From contig CAIUGQ010000419.1 of the NCBI GenBank assembly GCA_903898725.1, forward strand, positions 1 through 6,593: a DNA stretch of 6,593 nucleotides. Direction: 5' to 3'. The translations under genes and the position numbers were made by a program. Source of the stretch: an uncultured Burkholderiales bacterium (GTDB taxonomy: Bacteria > Pseudomonadota > Gammaproteobacteria > Burkholderiales > Burkholderiaceae_E). This document shows positions 1 to 5,911 of this stretch, one piece after another (positions within the stretch are counted from its first letter, which is position 1; each line of letters starts with the position of its first letter). The notes beneath the pieces are model-generated. The model saw only the letters and a program-made list of their open reading frames with translations. It was not told the origin of the DNA and did no database searches.

Positions 1-127
1 GCGAGCGAGGCTGTAAAAGCTGCGGCAACGGTTACGCTGCATCGGTCGAAACTGCCACGCTGGACGTCGGCGCCCATCGGGCGCCCCGCCGGGCGACCGC
101 CGAGCGGCCCCTCGTGATCGGGCGCTA
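1..127. other. Upstream intergenic stretch, no supported gene
   Basis: No gene can be supported here. Frames 1 and 3 of the plus strand are open from the window edge to stops at 115-117 and 129-131, but at this GC content open frames of about 40 codons are expected by chance. Neither translation looks like a family I know. On the minus strand short ATG-initiated frames (for example from 77 and from 42) run off the edge; a divergent gene beginning here cannot be excluded. The one clear structure is the hairpin at 69-85. Confidence 0.5.
69..85. other. GC hairpin upstream of the paaA promoter
   Basis: GGCGCCC and GGGCGCC form a perfect 7-bp inverted repeat around a 3-base loop (ATC). No T-run follows on the plus strand and none precedes it for minus-strand reading, so it is not a standard intrinsic terminator. 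It could be the remnant end of an upstream transcript or simply GC-rich structure. Confidence 0.4.
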
Positions 128-157
128 TTGACCGACCGACCGGTCGGGAAATAAACT
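128..157 (+). promoter_or_regulatory. Predicted sigma70 promoter of the paa operon
   Basis: A TTGACC hexamer at 128-133 (five of six matches to the -35 consensus) is followed after 18 bp by TAAACT at 152-157 (four of six matches to the -10 consensus). The predicted transcript start is near 164-166, giving a leader of about 25 bases before the paaA ATG at 192. A GAGG ribosome binding site lies at 180-183. No other promoter-like pair was seen between here and paaE, so this probably drives paaABCDE and the TetR gene. The call is by eye. Confidence 0.6.
135..148. promoter_or_regulatory. Candidate PaaR (TetR-family) operator
   Basis: Bases 136-147 read CCGACCGGTCGG, a perfect 12-bp palindrome. 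With its flanks it reads ACCGACCGGTCGGG, one base off the fully symmetric ACCGACCGGTCGGT form that I remember for TetR-type repressors of acyl-CoA pathways in betaproteobacteria, including PaaR. The site lies wholly in the spacer between the predicted -35 and -10 elements, where a bound dimer would block RNA polymerase. A TetR gene closes the same operon, so autorepression with release by phenylacetyl-CoA is the natural model. That ligand is known for PaaR proteins studied elsewhere and is inferred here. Confidence 0.7.
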
Positions 158-191
158 GGGCCTCCGCCGTCGACAGGTCGAGGTCGCCCCG

Positions 192-1205
192 ATGTACACC
201 CAATCCATGGATCTGCCGCAGGGCCCGTCCGCCGAGCCGCGCGGCGGCCCCCGCAACGCCGCCGATCTCGAGGCGGACGCACGCTTCGAGGCCCGGATCG
301 CGGCGGACCGCAAGGTCGAGGCGCAGGACTGGATGCCCGAGGCCTACCGCCGTACGCTCGTGCGCCAGATCTCCCAGCATGCGCACTCCGAAGTGGTGGG
401 CATGCTGCCCGAGGGCAACTGGGTGACCCGCGCACCGAGTCTCAAGCGCAAGGCGATCCTGCTGGCCAAGATCCAGGACGAGGGCGGTCACGGCCTGTAC
501 CTGTACTCGGCGGCCGAGACGCTCGGCACCTCGCGCGACCAGATGGTCGGCGCGCTGCTGTCGGGCAAGGCGAAGTACTCGTCGATCTTCAACTATCCGG
601 CGCTGACCTGGGCCGACATGGGTGCGGTCGGCTGGCTGGTCGACGGCGCCGCGATCATGAACCAGGTACCGCTGTGCCGCTGCTCGTACGGGCCGTACGC
701 GCGGGCGATGATCCGGATCTGCAAGGAGGAGTCGTTCCACCAGCGCCAGGGCTTCGACATCATGCTGTCGCTCGCTCGCGGCACGGCCGCCCAGAAGGCG
801 ATGGCGCAGGACGCGCTGAACCGATGGTGGTGGCCGGTCGTGATGATGTTCGGCCCGAGCGACGCCGAGTCGATCCATTCGACCCAGACGATGAAGTGGG
901 GCATCAAGCGGATCAGCAACGACGAGCTGCGGCAGAAGTTCATCGACGCGACCGTGCCGCAGGCCGAGCTGCTCGGGCTGACGATCCCCGACCCGGACCT
1001 GAAGTGGAACGCCGAGCGCGGCCACTACGATCACGGGACGATCGACTGGACCGAGTTCTGGAACGTGGTGAACGGCAACGGACCGTGCAACCGCGAGCGG
1101 CTCGCCGCGCGCGTGCGCGCCCACGAGAAGGGTGAATGGGTGCGCGAGGCCGCGATGGCCCATGCGGCCAAGGAACGGGCGCGCACCGAACGCGCCGCGG
1201 CCTGA
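192..1205 (+). CDS. paaA: 1,2-phenylacetyl-CoA epoxidase, catalytic subunit PaaA
   Basis: PaaA is the diiron oxygenase subunit of the cytoplasmic multicomponent monooxygenase that turns phenylacetyl-CoA into the ring-1,2-epoxide, using O2 and electrons from PaaE. The 337-residue protein has a ferritin-like fold with two ExxH iron-binding motifs visible: DEGGH at 96-100 and EESFH at 179-183. Further acidic ligands probably come from the helices around E67 and D151 (VDGAAIMNQ). Other family landmarks are QISQHAHSEVVGMLPEGNW (59-77), KYSSIFNYP (128-136), CRCSYGPYARAM (162-173) and NGNGPCNRERLAAR (294-307). The start at 192 is preferred over the ATG at 207 because the MYTQ opening matches PaaA proteins I recall, and GAGG at 180-183 is well spaced. 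It is first in the operon; paaB starts 20 bp after its stop. Length is normal for the family and no defect was seen. Confidence 0.97.
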   Translation: MYTQSMDLPQGPSAEPRGGPRNAADLEADARFEARIAADRKVEAQDWMPEAYRRTLVRQISQHAHSEVVGMLPEGNWVTRAPSLKRKAILLAKIQDEGGHGLYLYSAAETLGTSRDQMVGALLSGKAKYSSIFNYPALTWADMGAVGWLVDGAAIMNQVPLCRCSYGPYARAMIRICKEESFHQRQGFDIMLSLARGTAAQKAMAQDALNRWWWPVVMMFGPSDAESIHSTQTMKWGIKRISNDELRQKFIDATVPQAELLGLTIPDPDLKWNAERGHYDHGTIDWTEFWNVVNGNGPCNRERLAARVRAHEKGEWVREAAMAHAAKERARTERAAA

Positions 1206-1225
1206 CACACACCGGGAGAACGACG

Positions 1226-1513
1226 ATGAGCAACCAGGAGCTCCCGCTGTGGGAGGTGTTCGTGCGCAGCAAGCAGGGCCTCGACCACAAGCACTGCGGC
1301 AGCCTGCATGCCGCCGATGCGCAGATGGCGCTGCGGATGGCGCGCGACGTCTACACCCGGCGGATGGAAGGGGTGAGCATCTGGGTGGTGCCGTCGGTGG
1401 CGATCACCGCGTCGGTGCCCGAAGACCAGGACGTCGACTTCGGCCCGATGGCGGACAAGATCTACCGGCATCCGACGTTCTACGAGCTCCCGGACGAAGT
1501 GAAGCATATGTGA
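1226..1513 (+). CDS. paaB: 1,2-phenylacetyl-CoA epoxidase, subunit PaaB
   Basis: PaaB is the small non-catalytic subunit of the phenylacetyl-CoA epoxidase; in characterised systems it bridges PaaA-PaaC units in the oxygenase complex. The 95-residue product begins MSNQELPLWEVFVRSKQG and contains the family segment HKHCGSLHAADAQMALRMAR (about 22-41), followed by the DVYTRR and IWVVPS blocks. The size matches the roughly 95 residues usual for PaaB. The ATG at 1226 is preceded by GGGAG at 1214-1218 with a good spacing. An in-frame upstream ATG at 1136 lies inside paaA and has no comparable site. After the stop comes an unusual 123-bp gap to paaC with three hairpins. Confidence 0.95.
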   Translation: MSNQELPLWEVFVRSKQGLDHKHCGSLHAADAQMALRMARDVYTRRMEGVSIWVVPSVAITASVPEDQDVDFGPMADKIYRHPTFYELPDEVKHM

Positions 1514-1636
1514 AGGTGAGGCCGGGGTTTCGGCGAGCACTGCTCGCCGCCGGCCGAACGGGCGCCGCATGCTTGCGGCGCACTGCCGCGTCCCGAACGT
1601 GAATCCGGCGAGAGCCGGCTGACCTTGGATTCGTCC
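1514..1636 (+). other. Structured paaB-paaC intercistronic region (three hairpins)
   Basis: This is the only sizeable gap inside an otherwise tightly packed operon. It holds three successive inverted repeats: (1) an 8-bp stem 1531-1538/1542-1549, CGGCGAGC with GCTCGCCG, loop ACT; (2) an 8-bp stem 1562-1569/1574-1581, GCGCCGCA with TGCGGCGC, loop TGCT; (3) a 5-bp stem 1605-1609/1614-1618, CCGGC with GCCGG, closed by GAGA, a GNRA-type tetraloop. An alternative stem, TTCGGC (1529-1534) with GCCGAA (1553-1558), would compete with the first. No T-run follows any of them, so none is a standard terminator. CCGAACG occurs twice, at 1554-1560 and 1593-1599. Possible roles are transcript processing or stabilisation, or tuning of the paaAB:paaC ratio; a REP-like repeat is another possibility. 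Confidence 0.6.
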
Positions 1637-2410
1637 ATGCCCACCCCCGAGTTCCACCTCCAGTACCTCCTGCGCCTCGCCGACACCGCCCTCGTCCTCG
1701 GCCAGCGGCTCGCCGAGTGGTGCGGCCACGGCCCGCTGCTCGAGGAGGACATCGCGATGACCAACATCTCGCTCGACCTCGTCGGACAGGCGCGGCTGCT
1801 GCTCTCGCATGCAGGGGCGCTCGAGGGCCGGGGCCGCGACGAGGATGCGCTCGCCTACTTCCGCGACGAGTCGGCGTTCCGCAACGCGACGCTGGTCGAG
1901 CTACCCAACGGCGACAGCGCGCACGACGACTATGCGATCGCGATCGTGCGCAACCTGCTGGTCTCGGCGCTCGCGGTGCCGCTGTACGAGGCACTCGCCG
2001 GATCGACCGACGCGACGCTGGCGCAGATCGCCGCGAAGTCGGTCAAGGAGGCGCGCGCGCACCTGCGGCATGCCTCGGAGTGGACGGTCCGCTTCGGCGA
2101 CGGCACGGACGCGTCCCACGCCCGCGCGCAGGCCGCGCTGGACCGGCTCTGGCCGTACACCAACGAGTGGTGGGCCACCGACGAGGTCGAGCGTCAGGCG
2201 GCCGCGGACGGCATCGGCCCGGTGCTCGCCGACCTGCGCCCGGCCTGGGATGCGACGCTCGACGCCGTGCTCGCGCAGGCCACGCTGCGGCGACCGGCCG
2301 ACGTGGCCTTCGTCTCGCGCGGCAAGCACGGCGTGCACAGCGAGCACATGGGCTTCCTGCTCGCCGAGATGCAGACGCTCGCGCGCCAGCACCCGGGCGC
2401 CACGTGGTGA
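1637..2410 (+). CDS. paaC: 1,2-phenylacetyl-CoA epoxidase, structural subunit PaaC
   Basis: PaaC is the ferritin-like but non-catalytic partner of PaaA; the PaaA-PaaC heterodimer is the core of the epoxidase. The 257-residue protein carries the typical N-terminal segment LGQRLAEWCGHGPLLEEDIA (21-40), then NISLDLVGQAR (43-53), SVKEARAHLRHASEW (135-149) and the conserved C-terminus GKHGVHSEHMGFLLAEMQ (229-246) ending PGATW. The start is taken at the ATG at 1637; a TTG four codons upstream (1625) is possible. Neither has a good Shine-Dalgarno site (only GGAT at 1627-1630 for the ATG), which fits translation being influenced by the structured gap upstream. The stop overlaps the GTG start of paaD (GTGA). 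Confidence 0.95.
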   Translation: MPTPEFHLQYLLRLADTALVLGQRLAEWCGHGPLLEEDIAMTNISLDLVGQARLLLSHAGALEGRGRDEDALAYFRDESAFRNATLVELPNGDSAHDDYAIAIVRNLLVSALAVPLYEALAGSTDATLAQIAAKSVKEARAHLRHASEWTVRFGDGTDASHARAQAALDRLWPYTNEWWATDEVERQAAADGIGPVLADLRPAWDATLDAVLAQATLRRPADVAFVSRGKHGVHSEHMGFLLAEMQTLARQHPGATW

Positions 2411-2934
2411 CGCTCGCCGCCGGCGAGCGCCTGGCGCGGGCCCGCGCCCTCGCGGCGGCCGTGCCGGACCCCGAGATCCCGGTGGTCACGCTGGCGGACC
2501 TCGGCATCCTGCGCTCGGTCGAGGAGGAGGACGGTCGTGTGGTCGTGGTGCTCACACCGACCTACACCGGCTGCCCGGCGACACAGGTGATCGCCGACGA
2601 CGTGCGGCGCGCGCTGTCAGACGCGGGCATCGCCGACGCGGACGTGCGGCTCACCCTGACGCCGCCGTGGACCACCGACTGGATCAGTGCCGACGGGCGT
2701 CGCAAGCTGCGCGAGTACGGCATCGCACCGCCCGGCGGCGACGCGCCGGCGGGGAGCGCGGTGCTCCGGTTCGTGCCGCGCACCCGACCCGCGGCCGCCG
2801 TCGAGTCGATCGACTGCCCGCGCTGCGGGTCGTCCGACGTCGAACGGCTCTCGCAGTACGGCTCGACACCCTGCAAGGCCCTGTATCGCTGCGTCGCCTG
2901 CCGCGAACCCTTCGACTACTTCAAGCCCTACTGA
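2407..2934 (+). CDS. paaD: Phenylacetyl-CoA epoxidase maturation protein PaaD
   Basis: PaaD is required for active phenylacetyl-CoA epoxidase and is thought to help assemble its metal centres; it is not a subunit of the purified core complex. The 175-residue product has an N-terminal MIP18/DUF59 domain (about 1-95) with DPEIPVVTLADLGILR (21-36) and the TYTGCPA motif containing Cys56. A C-terminal zinc-ribbon-like part follows, with CPRC (137-140), Cys156 and CVAC (162-165). No ATG is available near the paaC end. The start is GTG at 2407, which overlaps the paaC stop as GTGA and implies translational coupling; GTG at 2404, one codon earlier, is equally possible. There is no good ribosome binding site of its own. 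paaE follows after 16 bp. Confidence 0.93.
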   Translation: MTLAAGERLARARALAAAVPDPEIPVVTLADLGILRSVEEEDGRVVVVLTPTYTGCPATQVIADDVRRALSDAGIADADVRLTLTPPWTTDWISADGRRKLREYGIAPPGGDAPAGSAVLRFVPRTRPAAAVESIDCPRCGSSDVERLSQYGSTPCKALYRCVACREPFDYFKPY

Positions 2935-2950
2935 TCCCACGGAGCCCGCC

Positions 2951-4039
2951 ATGGCCGTCCCGCAGTTCCACCGGCTGACCATCCGCGACGTGCGCCCCGA
3001 GACTGCGGACGCGATCTCGGTCGCCTTCGACGTGCCGCCCGAGCTGCGCGACGCCTACCGCTTCCGGCACGGCCAGTTCCTCACGCTGCGCGAGACGATC
3101 GACGGCGAGGACCTGCGGCGCTCGTACTCGGTCTGCGTCGGCGTGCCGGAGTACGAGGCGCGCGGCGAGCTGCGCGTGGCGATCAAGCGGGTGGCCGGCG
3201 GTCGCTTCTCGAACTGGGCCAACGAGGCGCTCGCGCCCGGGCAGTCGATCGACGTGATGACGCCCGACGGACGCTTCACCACCGAGCTCGACCCTGCGGG
3301 CGCGCGCCGCTACGTCGGCTTCGCGGGCGGCTCGGGCATCACGCCGATGCTGTCGCTGATCAAGACGATCCTGTCGGGCGAGCCGCGCAGCCGCTTCACG
3401 CTCGTCTACGGCAACCGCAGCGTCGGCTCGATCATGTTCCTCGAGACGCTCGAGGCGCTGAAGAACACCTACATGGACCGGCTGCGGCTGGTGCACGTGC
3501 TGTCCGACGAGCCGCAGGAGGTCGACCTGCTCTCGGGCCTCCTCGACGAGGCGCGCTGCCGCGAGCTGATGCGCACGGTGCTGTCGGACGAGACGATCGA
3601 CGAGGCCTTCGTCTGCGGCCCGGCGCCGATGATGGATGCCGCCGAGGCCGCGCTGGCGGGCGCGGGCGTGCCGCGGGCGCGGATCCATGTGGAGCGCTTC
3701 GGGACACCTTCGCCGTCCGGTGCGCCGAAGGCCGCGGTCGCGGTCGACCCGGCGGCATCGGCCCGGGTCGTGATGATCGTGGACGGCAAGGAACGGCACC
3801 TGCGCGTGCCCTTCGAGGGCCCGGCGATCCTCGACGCCGGACTGTCGGCGGGCGCCCACTTGCCGTACGCCTGCAAGGGCGGCGTGTGCTGCACCTGCCG
3901 CGCGAAGGTGCTCGAGGGCGAGGTGCGGATGGACAAGAACTACACGCTCGAACCGCACGAGGTCGCCGCCGGCTTCGTGCTGACCTGCCAGGCGCATCCG
4001 GTGAGCGAGCGCGTCGTGGTCAGCTACGACGAGCGCTGA
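2951..4039 (+). CDS. paaE: 1,2-phenylacetyl-CoA epoxidase, reductase subunit PaaE
   Basis: PaaE passes electrons from NAD(P)H through FAD and a plant-type [2Fe-2S] cluster to the PaaA diiron site. The 362-residue protein shows the expected three domains. The FAD-binding barrel (about 1-112) has RSYS at 57-60 and GGRFSNW at 83-89. The nucleotide-binding domain (about 118-250) has GGSGITPML at 126-134 and VCGPAPMM at 221-228. The C-terminal ferredoxin domain (about 272-362) has Cys308, Cys313, Cys316 and Cys346 in the C-x4-C-x2-C-x29-C arrangement. An extra Cys314 lies next to Cys313. The ATG at 2951 has GGAG at 2941-2944; longer in-frame extensions only read through paaD. The TetR gene begins one base after the stop. 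Confidence 0.96.
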   Translation: MAVPQFHRLTIRDVRPETADAISVAFDVPPELRDAYRFRHGQFLTLRETIDGEDLRRSYSVCVGVPEYEARGELRVAIKRVAGGRFSNWANEALAPGQSIDVMTPDGRFTTELDPAGARRYVGFAGGSGITPMLSLIKTILSGEPRSRFTLVYGNRSVGSIMFLETLEALKNTYMDRLRLVHVLSDEPQEVDLLSGLLDEARCRELMRTVLSDETIDEAFVCGPAPMMDAAEAALAGAGVPRARIHVERFGTPSPSGAPKAAVAVDPAASARVVMIVDGKERHLRVPFEGPAILDAGLSAGAHLPYACKGGVCCTCRAKVLEGEVRMDKNYTLEPHEVAAGFVLTCQAHPVSERVVVSYDER

Positions 4040-4040
4040 G

Positions 4041-4688
4041 GTGGCGCGGCCCAAGGCCCTCGACTACGACGACCAGCGCGACCGCATCCTCGCGCTCGCG
4101 ACGGCGGCGTTCTCAGAGATCGGCTATCCGAGCGCCTCGATGGCGCAGCTCGCGCTGGCCTGCGGGACCTCCAAGGCCCGGCTCTACCACTACTTTCCGA
4201 GCAAGGAATCGCTGCTGTTTGAGTCGCTCGACCGGTACGTCGAGCGGCTGGTGGCGCTGGTCGACGCGGTGAAGGCGCGCGGCCTCGCGCCGCGCGACGA
4301 GCTGGCCGCGCTGGTGCGCTCGCTGCTGATCGAGTACCGGGACTCGCGCGAACGGCATGTCGCCCTGCTCAACGACGTGAAGTTCCTCGCCGATGCGCAG
4401 CGCGAGCGGATCGAGTCGCGCCAGCGCGCGGTGGTCGACGCGGTGGCCGACACGCTGGAGCGGGTGGCGCCGGGCCGGTTCGACGCGGGCGAGCGCAAGC
4501 CGGCGACGATGGCGCTGTTCGGCATGATCAACTTCACCTTCGCCTGGCTGCGGCCCGACGGTCCGATGAGCTACGAGCGCTATGCGGAACTGGTGATCGA
4601 GCTGTGGGAGCGGGGCGGGGTGGCGCCCGGGCCCCGCTCGGAGGCGGCGCCTCGCACCGGCCCCGAGGGCACCGGGCGCTTCGTATAA
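4041..4688 (+). CDS. paaR: TetR/AcrR-family regulator, probable PaaR repressor
   Basis: The 215-residue product is a TetR-type DNA-binding protein. It has an N-terminal helical bundle with the recognition HTH at about 33-52 (SMAQLALACGTSKARLYHYF) followed by PSKESLL, and an all-helical ligand-binding part up to about 190. The last 25 residues form a Gly/Pro-rich tail. The MARPK opening and the HTH match PaaR-like TetR proteins I recall next to PAA genes in Burkholderiales. The GTG start at 4041 comes one base after the paaE stop with no clear Shine-Dalgarno site, so translation is probably coupled to paaE. A palindrome in the paaA promoter (135-148) is the likely target, making this an autorepressor; phenylacetyl-CoA as inducer is inferred from characterised PaaR proteins. 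The TetR assignment is firm, the PaaR role likely. Confidence 0.88.
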   Translation: MARPKALDYDDQRDRILALATAAFSEIGYPSASMAQLALACGTSKARLYHYFPSKESLLFESLDRYVERLVALVDAVKARGLAPRDELAALVRSLLIEYRDSRERHVALLNDVKFLADAQRERIESRQRAVVDAVADTLERVAPGRFDAGERKPATMALFGMINFTFAWLRPDGPMSYERYAELVIELWERGGVAPGPRSEAAPRTGPEGTGRFV

Positions 4689-4689
4689 T
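4684..4689 (+). promoter_or_regulatory. Perfect TATAAT, candidate -10 of the MBL gene promoter
   Basis: TATAAT overlaps the stop codon of the TetR gene, 45 bases before the MBL gene start. It is striking in such GC-rich DNA and well placed for a transcript start near 4695-4697. I see no good -35 hexamer at 16-18 bp (the candidates are GC-rich, for example CCCCGA at 4661-4666) and no extended TGn, so an activator or a weak promoter is possible, as is chance. Confidence 0.45.
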
Positions 4690-4697
4690 CCGCCCTC

Positions 4698-4719
4698 CGG
4701 GCAGCCCACGGCCTGCCCG
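4698..4719 (+). other. Leader hairpin between the TetR and MBL genes
   Basis: CGGGCAG (4698-4704) and CTGCCCG (4713-4719) form a perfect 7-bp stem around an 8-base loop. It would lie at the very 5' end of a transcript started from TATAAT at 4684-4689, or between the genes on a read-through transcript. No T-run follows, so it is not a classic terminator. A GGAG ribosome binding site for the next gene follows at 4725-4728. Confidence 0.45.
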
Positions 4720-4734
4720 ACACCGGAGCCTCCC

Positions 4735-5694
4735 ATGAGCACCTCGTTCGCCTCCAAGGGCGACCTCGCCGCCAAGCAGGTCACCTTCACGCAGCTGTCC
4801 GCCAACTGCTGGGCCTACACCGCCGAGGGCGACCCGAACTCGGGCGTCATCATCGGGGACGACGCCTGCATGGTGATCGACACCACCGCGACGCCGGCGA
4901 TGGCCAAGGACCTGATCGCACGCATCCGCGCGGTCACCGACAAGCCGATCAAGTACGTCGTGCTGTCCCACTACCATGCGGTGCGGGTGCTCGGCGCCTC
5001 GGCCTACTTCGACGAGGGCGCCACCGAGGTGATCGCTTCGCGGGGCACCTACGAGCTGATCGTCGAGCGCGGCGCACAGGACATGAAGAGCGAGATCGAG
5101 CGCTTCCCGCGCCTGTTCGCCGGCGTCGAGACCGTGCCCGGCCTGACCTGGCCGACGATGGTCTTCGAGCGCGACCTGACGCTGTTCCTCGGCAAGCTCG
5201 AGGTCCGGCTCAAGCACATCGGCCCCGGCCACACCAAGGGCGACACCATCGCCTGGGTCCCGTCGCAGGACGTGATCTTCTCGGGCGACCTGGTGGAGTA
5301 CAACGCCGGCGTCTACACCGGCGACGCGCAGCTCGAGGAATGGCCGGCCACGCTCGAGGCCCTGCGAGCGCTCAAGCCGCACAAGCTGGTGCCCGGACGC
5401 GGTCCGGCGATGACCACGCCCGAGGACTGCGAGAAGGCGATCGAGTACACCCGCCGCTGGGTCACCGACCTGTACGGCACCGCCCGCGCCGGCGTCGCGG
5501 CCGGCAAGGACCTGAAGACCGTCTTCAAGGACGTGCGCGAGGTGATGGACCCGGTGTTCGGCGGCGTGTTCATCTACGAGCACTGCCTGCCCTTCGACGT
5601 CACCCGGGCCTACGACGAGGCCAGCGGCATCAAGCACCCGCGGATCTGGACGGCTGAACGCGACATCGAGATGTGGAAGTCGCTTCAGTCCTGA
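4735..5694 (+). CDS. MBL-fold protein with altered metal-binding motif
   Basis: The 319-residue protein has a metallo-beta-lactamase fold in residues about 15-230, with GVIIGDDACMVIDTTAT (37-53), SHYHAVRVLG (78-87), GPGHTKGD (163-170), FSGDLVEY (182-189) and LVPGRGPA (218-225). Relative to the canonical HxHxDH...H...D...H set, His79, His81, His166 and Asp185 are kept. The Asp and His that complete HxHxDH are Val83 and Arg84, and the usual His of PGHG is Arg222. The first metal site could form but the second should not. A C-terminal helical extension (about 230-319) has YEHCLPFDVTRAYDEASG. From memory this HYHAVRVLG variant recurs in proteobacterial proteins of unknown function, so it is probably a real subfamily rather than decay. 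The ATG is preceded by GGAG at 4725-4728. A hydrolase or thioesterase accessory to PAA metabolism is a guess from position only. No signal peptide is seen. Confidence 0.85.
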   Translation: MSTSFASKGDLAAKQVTFTQLSANCWAYTAEGDPNSGVIIGDDACMVIDTTATPAMAKDLIARIRAVTDKPIKYVVLSHYHAVRVLGASAYFDEGATEVIASRGTYELIVERGAQDMKSEIERFPRLFAGVETVPGLTWPTMVFERDLTLFLGKLEVRLKHIGPGHTKGDTIAWVPSQDVIFSGDLVEYNAGVYTGDAQLEEWPATLEALRALKPHKLVPGRGPAMTTPEDCEKAIEYTRRWVTDLYGTARAGVAAGKDLKTVFKDVREVMDPVFGGVFIYEHCLPFDVTRAYDEASGIKHPRIWTAERDIEMWKSLQS

Positions 5695-5903
5695 GCGGGG
5701 CCGGCCCGGTGGACCAGCAGGTCCCCCGGCTGGCAGTCCAGCACCTCGCAGATCCGCGCCAGCGTATCGAAGCGCACCCCGCGCGCCCGTCCGCTGCGCA
5801 GCATCGAGACCTGCTGCTCGGACAGCCCGATGCGCTCGGCCAGCTCCTTGGAGCGCATCTTGCGGCGGGCCAGCATGACGTCGAGCTCGACGACGATCGG
5901 CAT
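5685..5903 (-). CDS. Small Xre/Cro-type HTH regulator (HTH_26-like)
   Basis: This 72-residue protein is almost entirely a Cro/C1-type DNA-binding domain. LAERIGLSEQQVSMLRSGRA (21-40) forms the HTH, followed by RFDTLARICEVLDCQPGDLL (44-63), the typical last helices of the fold. It resembles the short regulators (YozG-like, HTH_26) that are commonly coded next to DUF2975 membrane proteins, and such a gene does lie just upstream here. The start at 5903 follows the upstream stop by 8 bp, and its GAGG ribosome binding site overlaps that stop codon, so the two are one operon. The last 10 bp overlap the convergent MBL gene. Its targets are unknown; repeats upstream of its operon are a candidate site for autoregulation. 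Confidence 0.85.
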   Translation of the reverse strand: MPIVVELDVMLARRKMRSKELAERIGLSEQQVSMLRSGRARGVRFDTLARICEVLDCQPGDLLVHRAGPAQD

Positions 5904-5911
5904 CGGGGGCC

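Noticed and set aside
44..50. TCGGTCG half-site as a second PaaR operator
   Set aside because: It lacks the matching opposite half (sequence continues AAACTG), so it is not a palindrome.
69..85. Hairpin as an intrinsic terminator of an upstream gene
   Set aside because: No T-run follows the stem and no upstream gene can be identified in the first 68 bases.
1516..1602. Small GTG-initiated frame of 28 codons in the paaB-paaC gap
   Set aside because: There is no ribosome binding site, the product is Arg/Ala-rich, and the region is better explained by the hairpins.
1625..1636. TTG start for paaC
   Set aside because: ATG at 1637 gives the usual short N-terminus; the TTG has no better ribosome binding site, though it cannot be fully excluded.
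1717..2406. Upstream extension of the paaD frame through paaC
   Set aside because: The translation before 2404 is Arg/Ala/Gly-rich out-of-frame paaC; PaaD homology begins only after the GTG at 2404/2407.
2921..4054. Minus-strand open frame of 377 codons opposite paaE
   Set aside because: It lies fully antisense to paaE, and its translation is rich in His/Arg/Ala with no domain signature.
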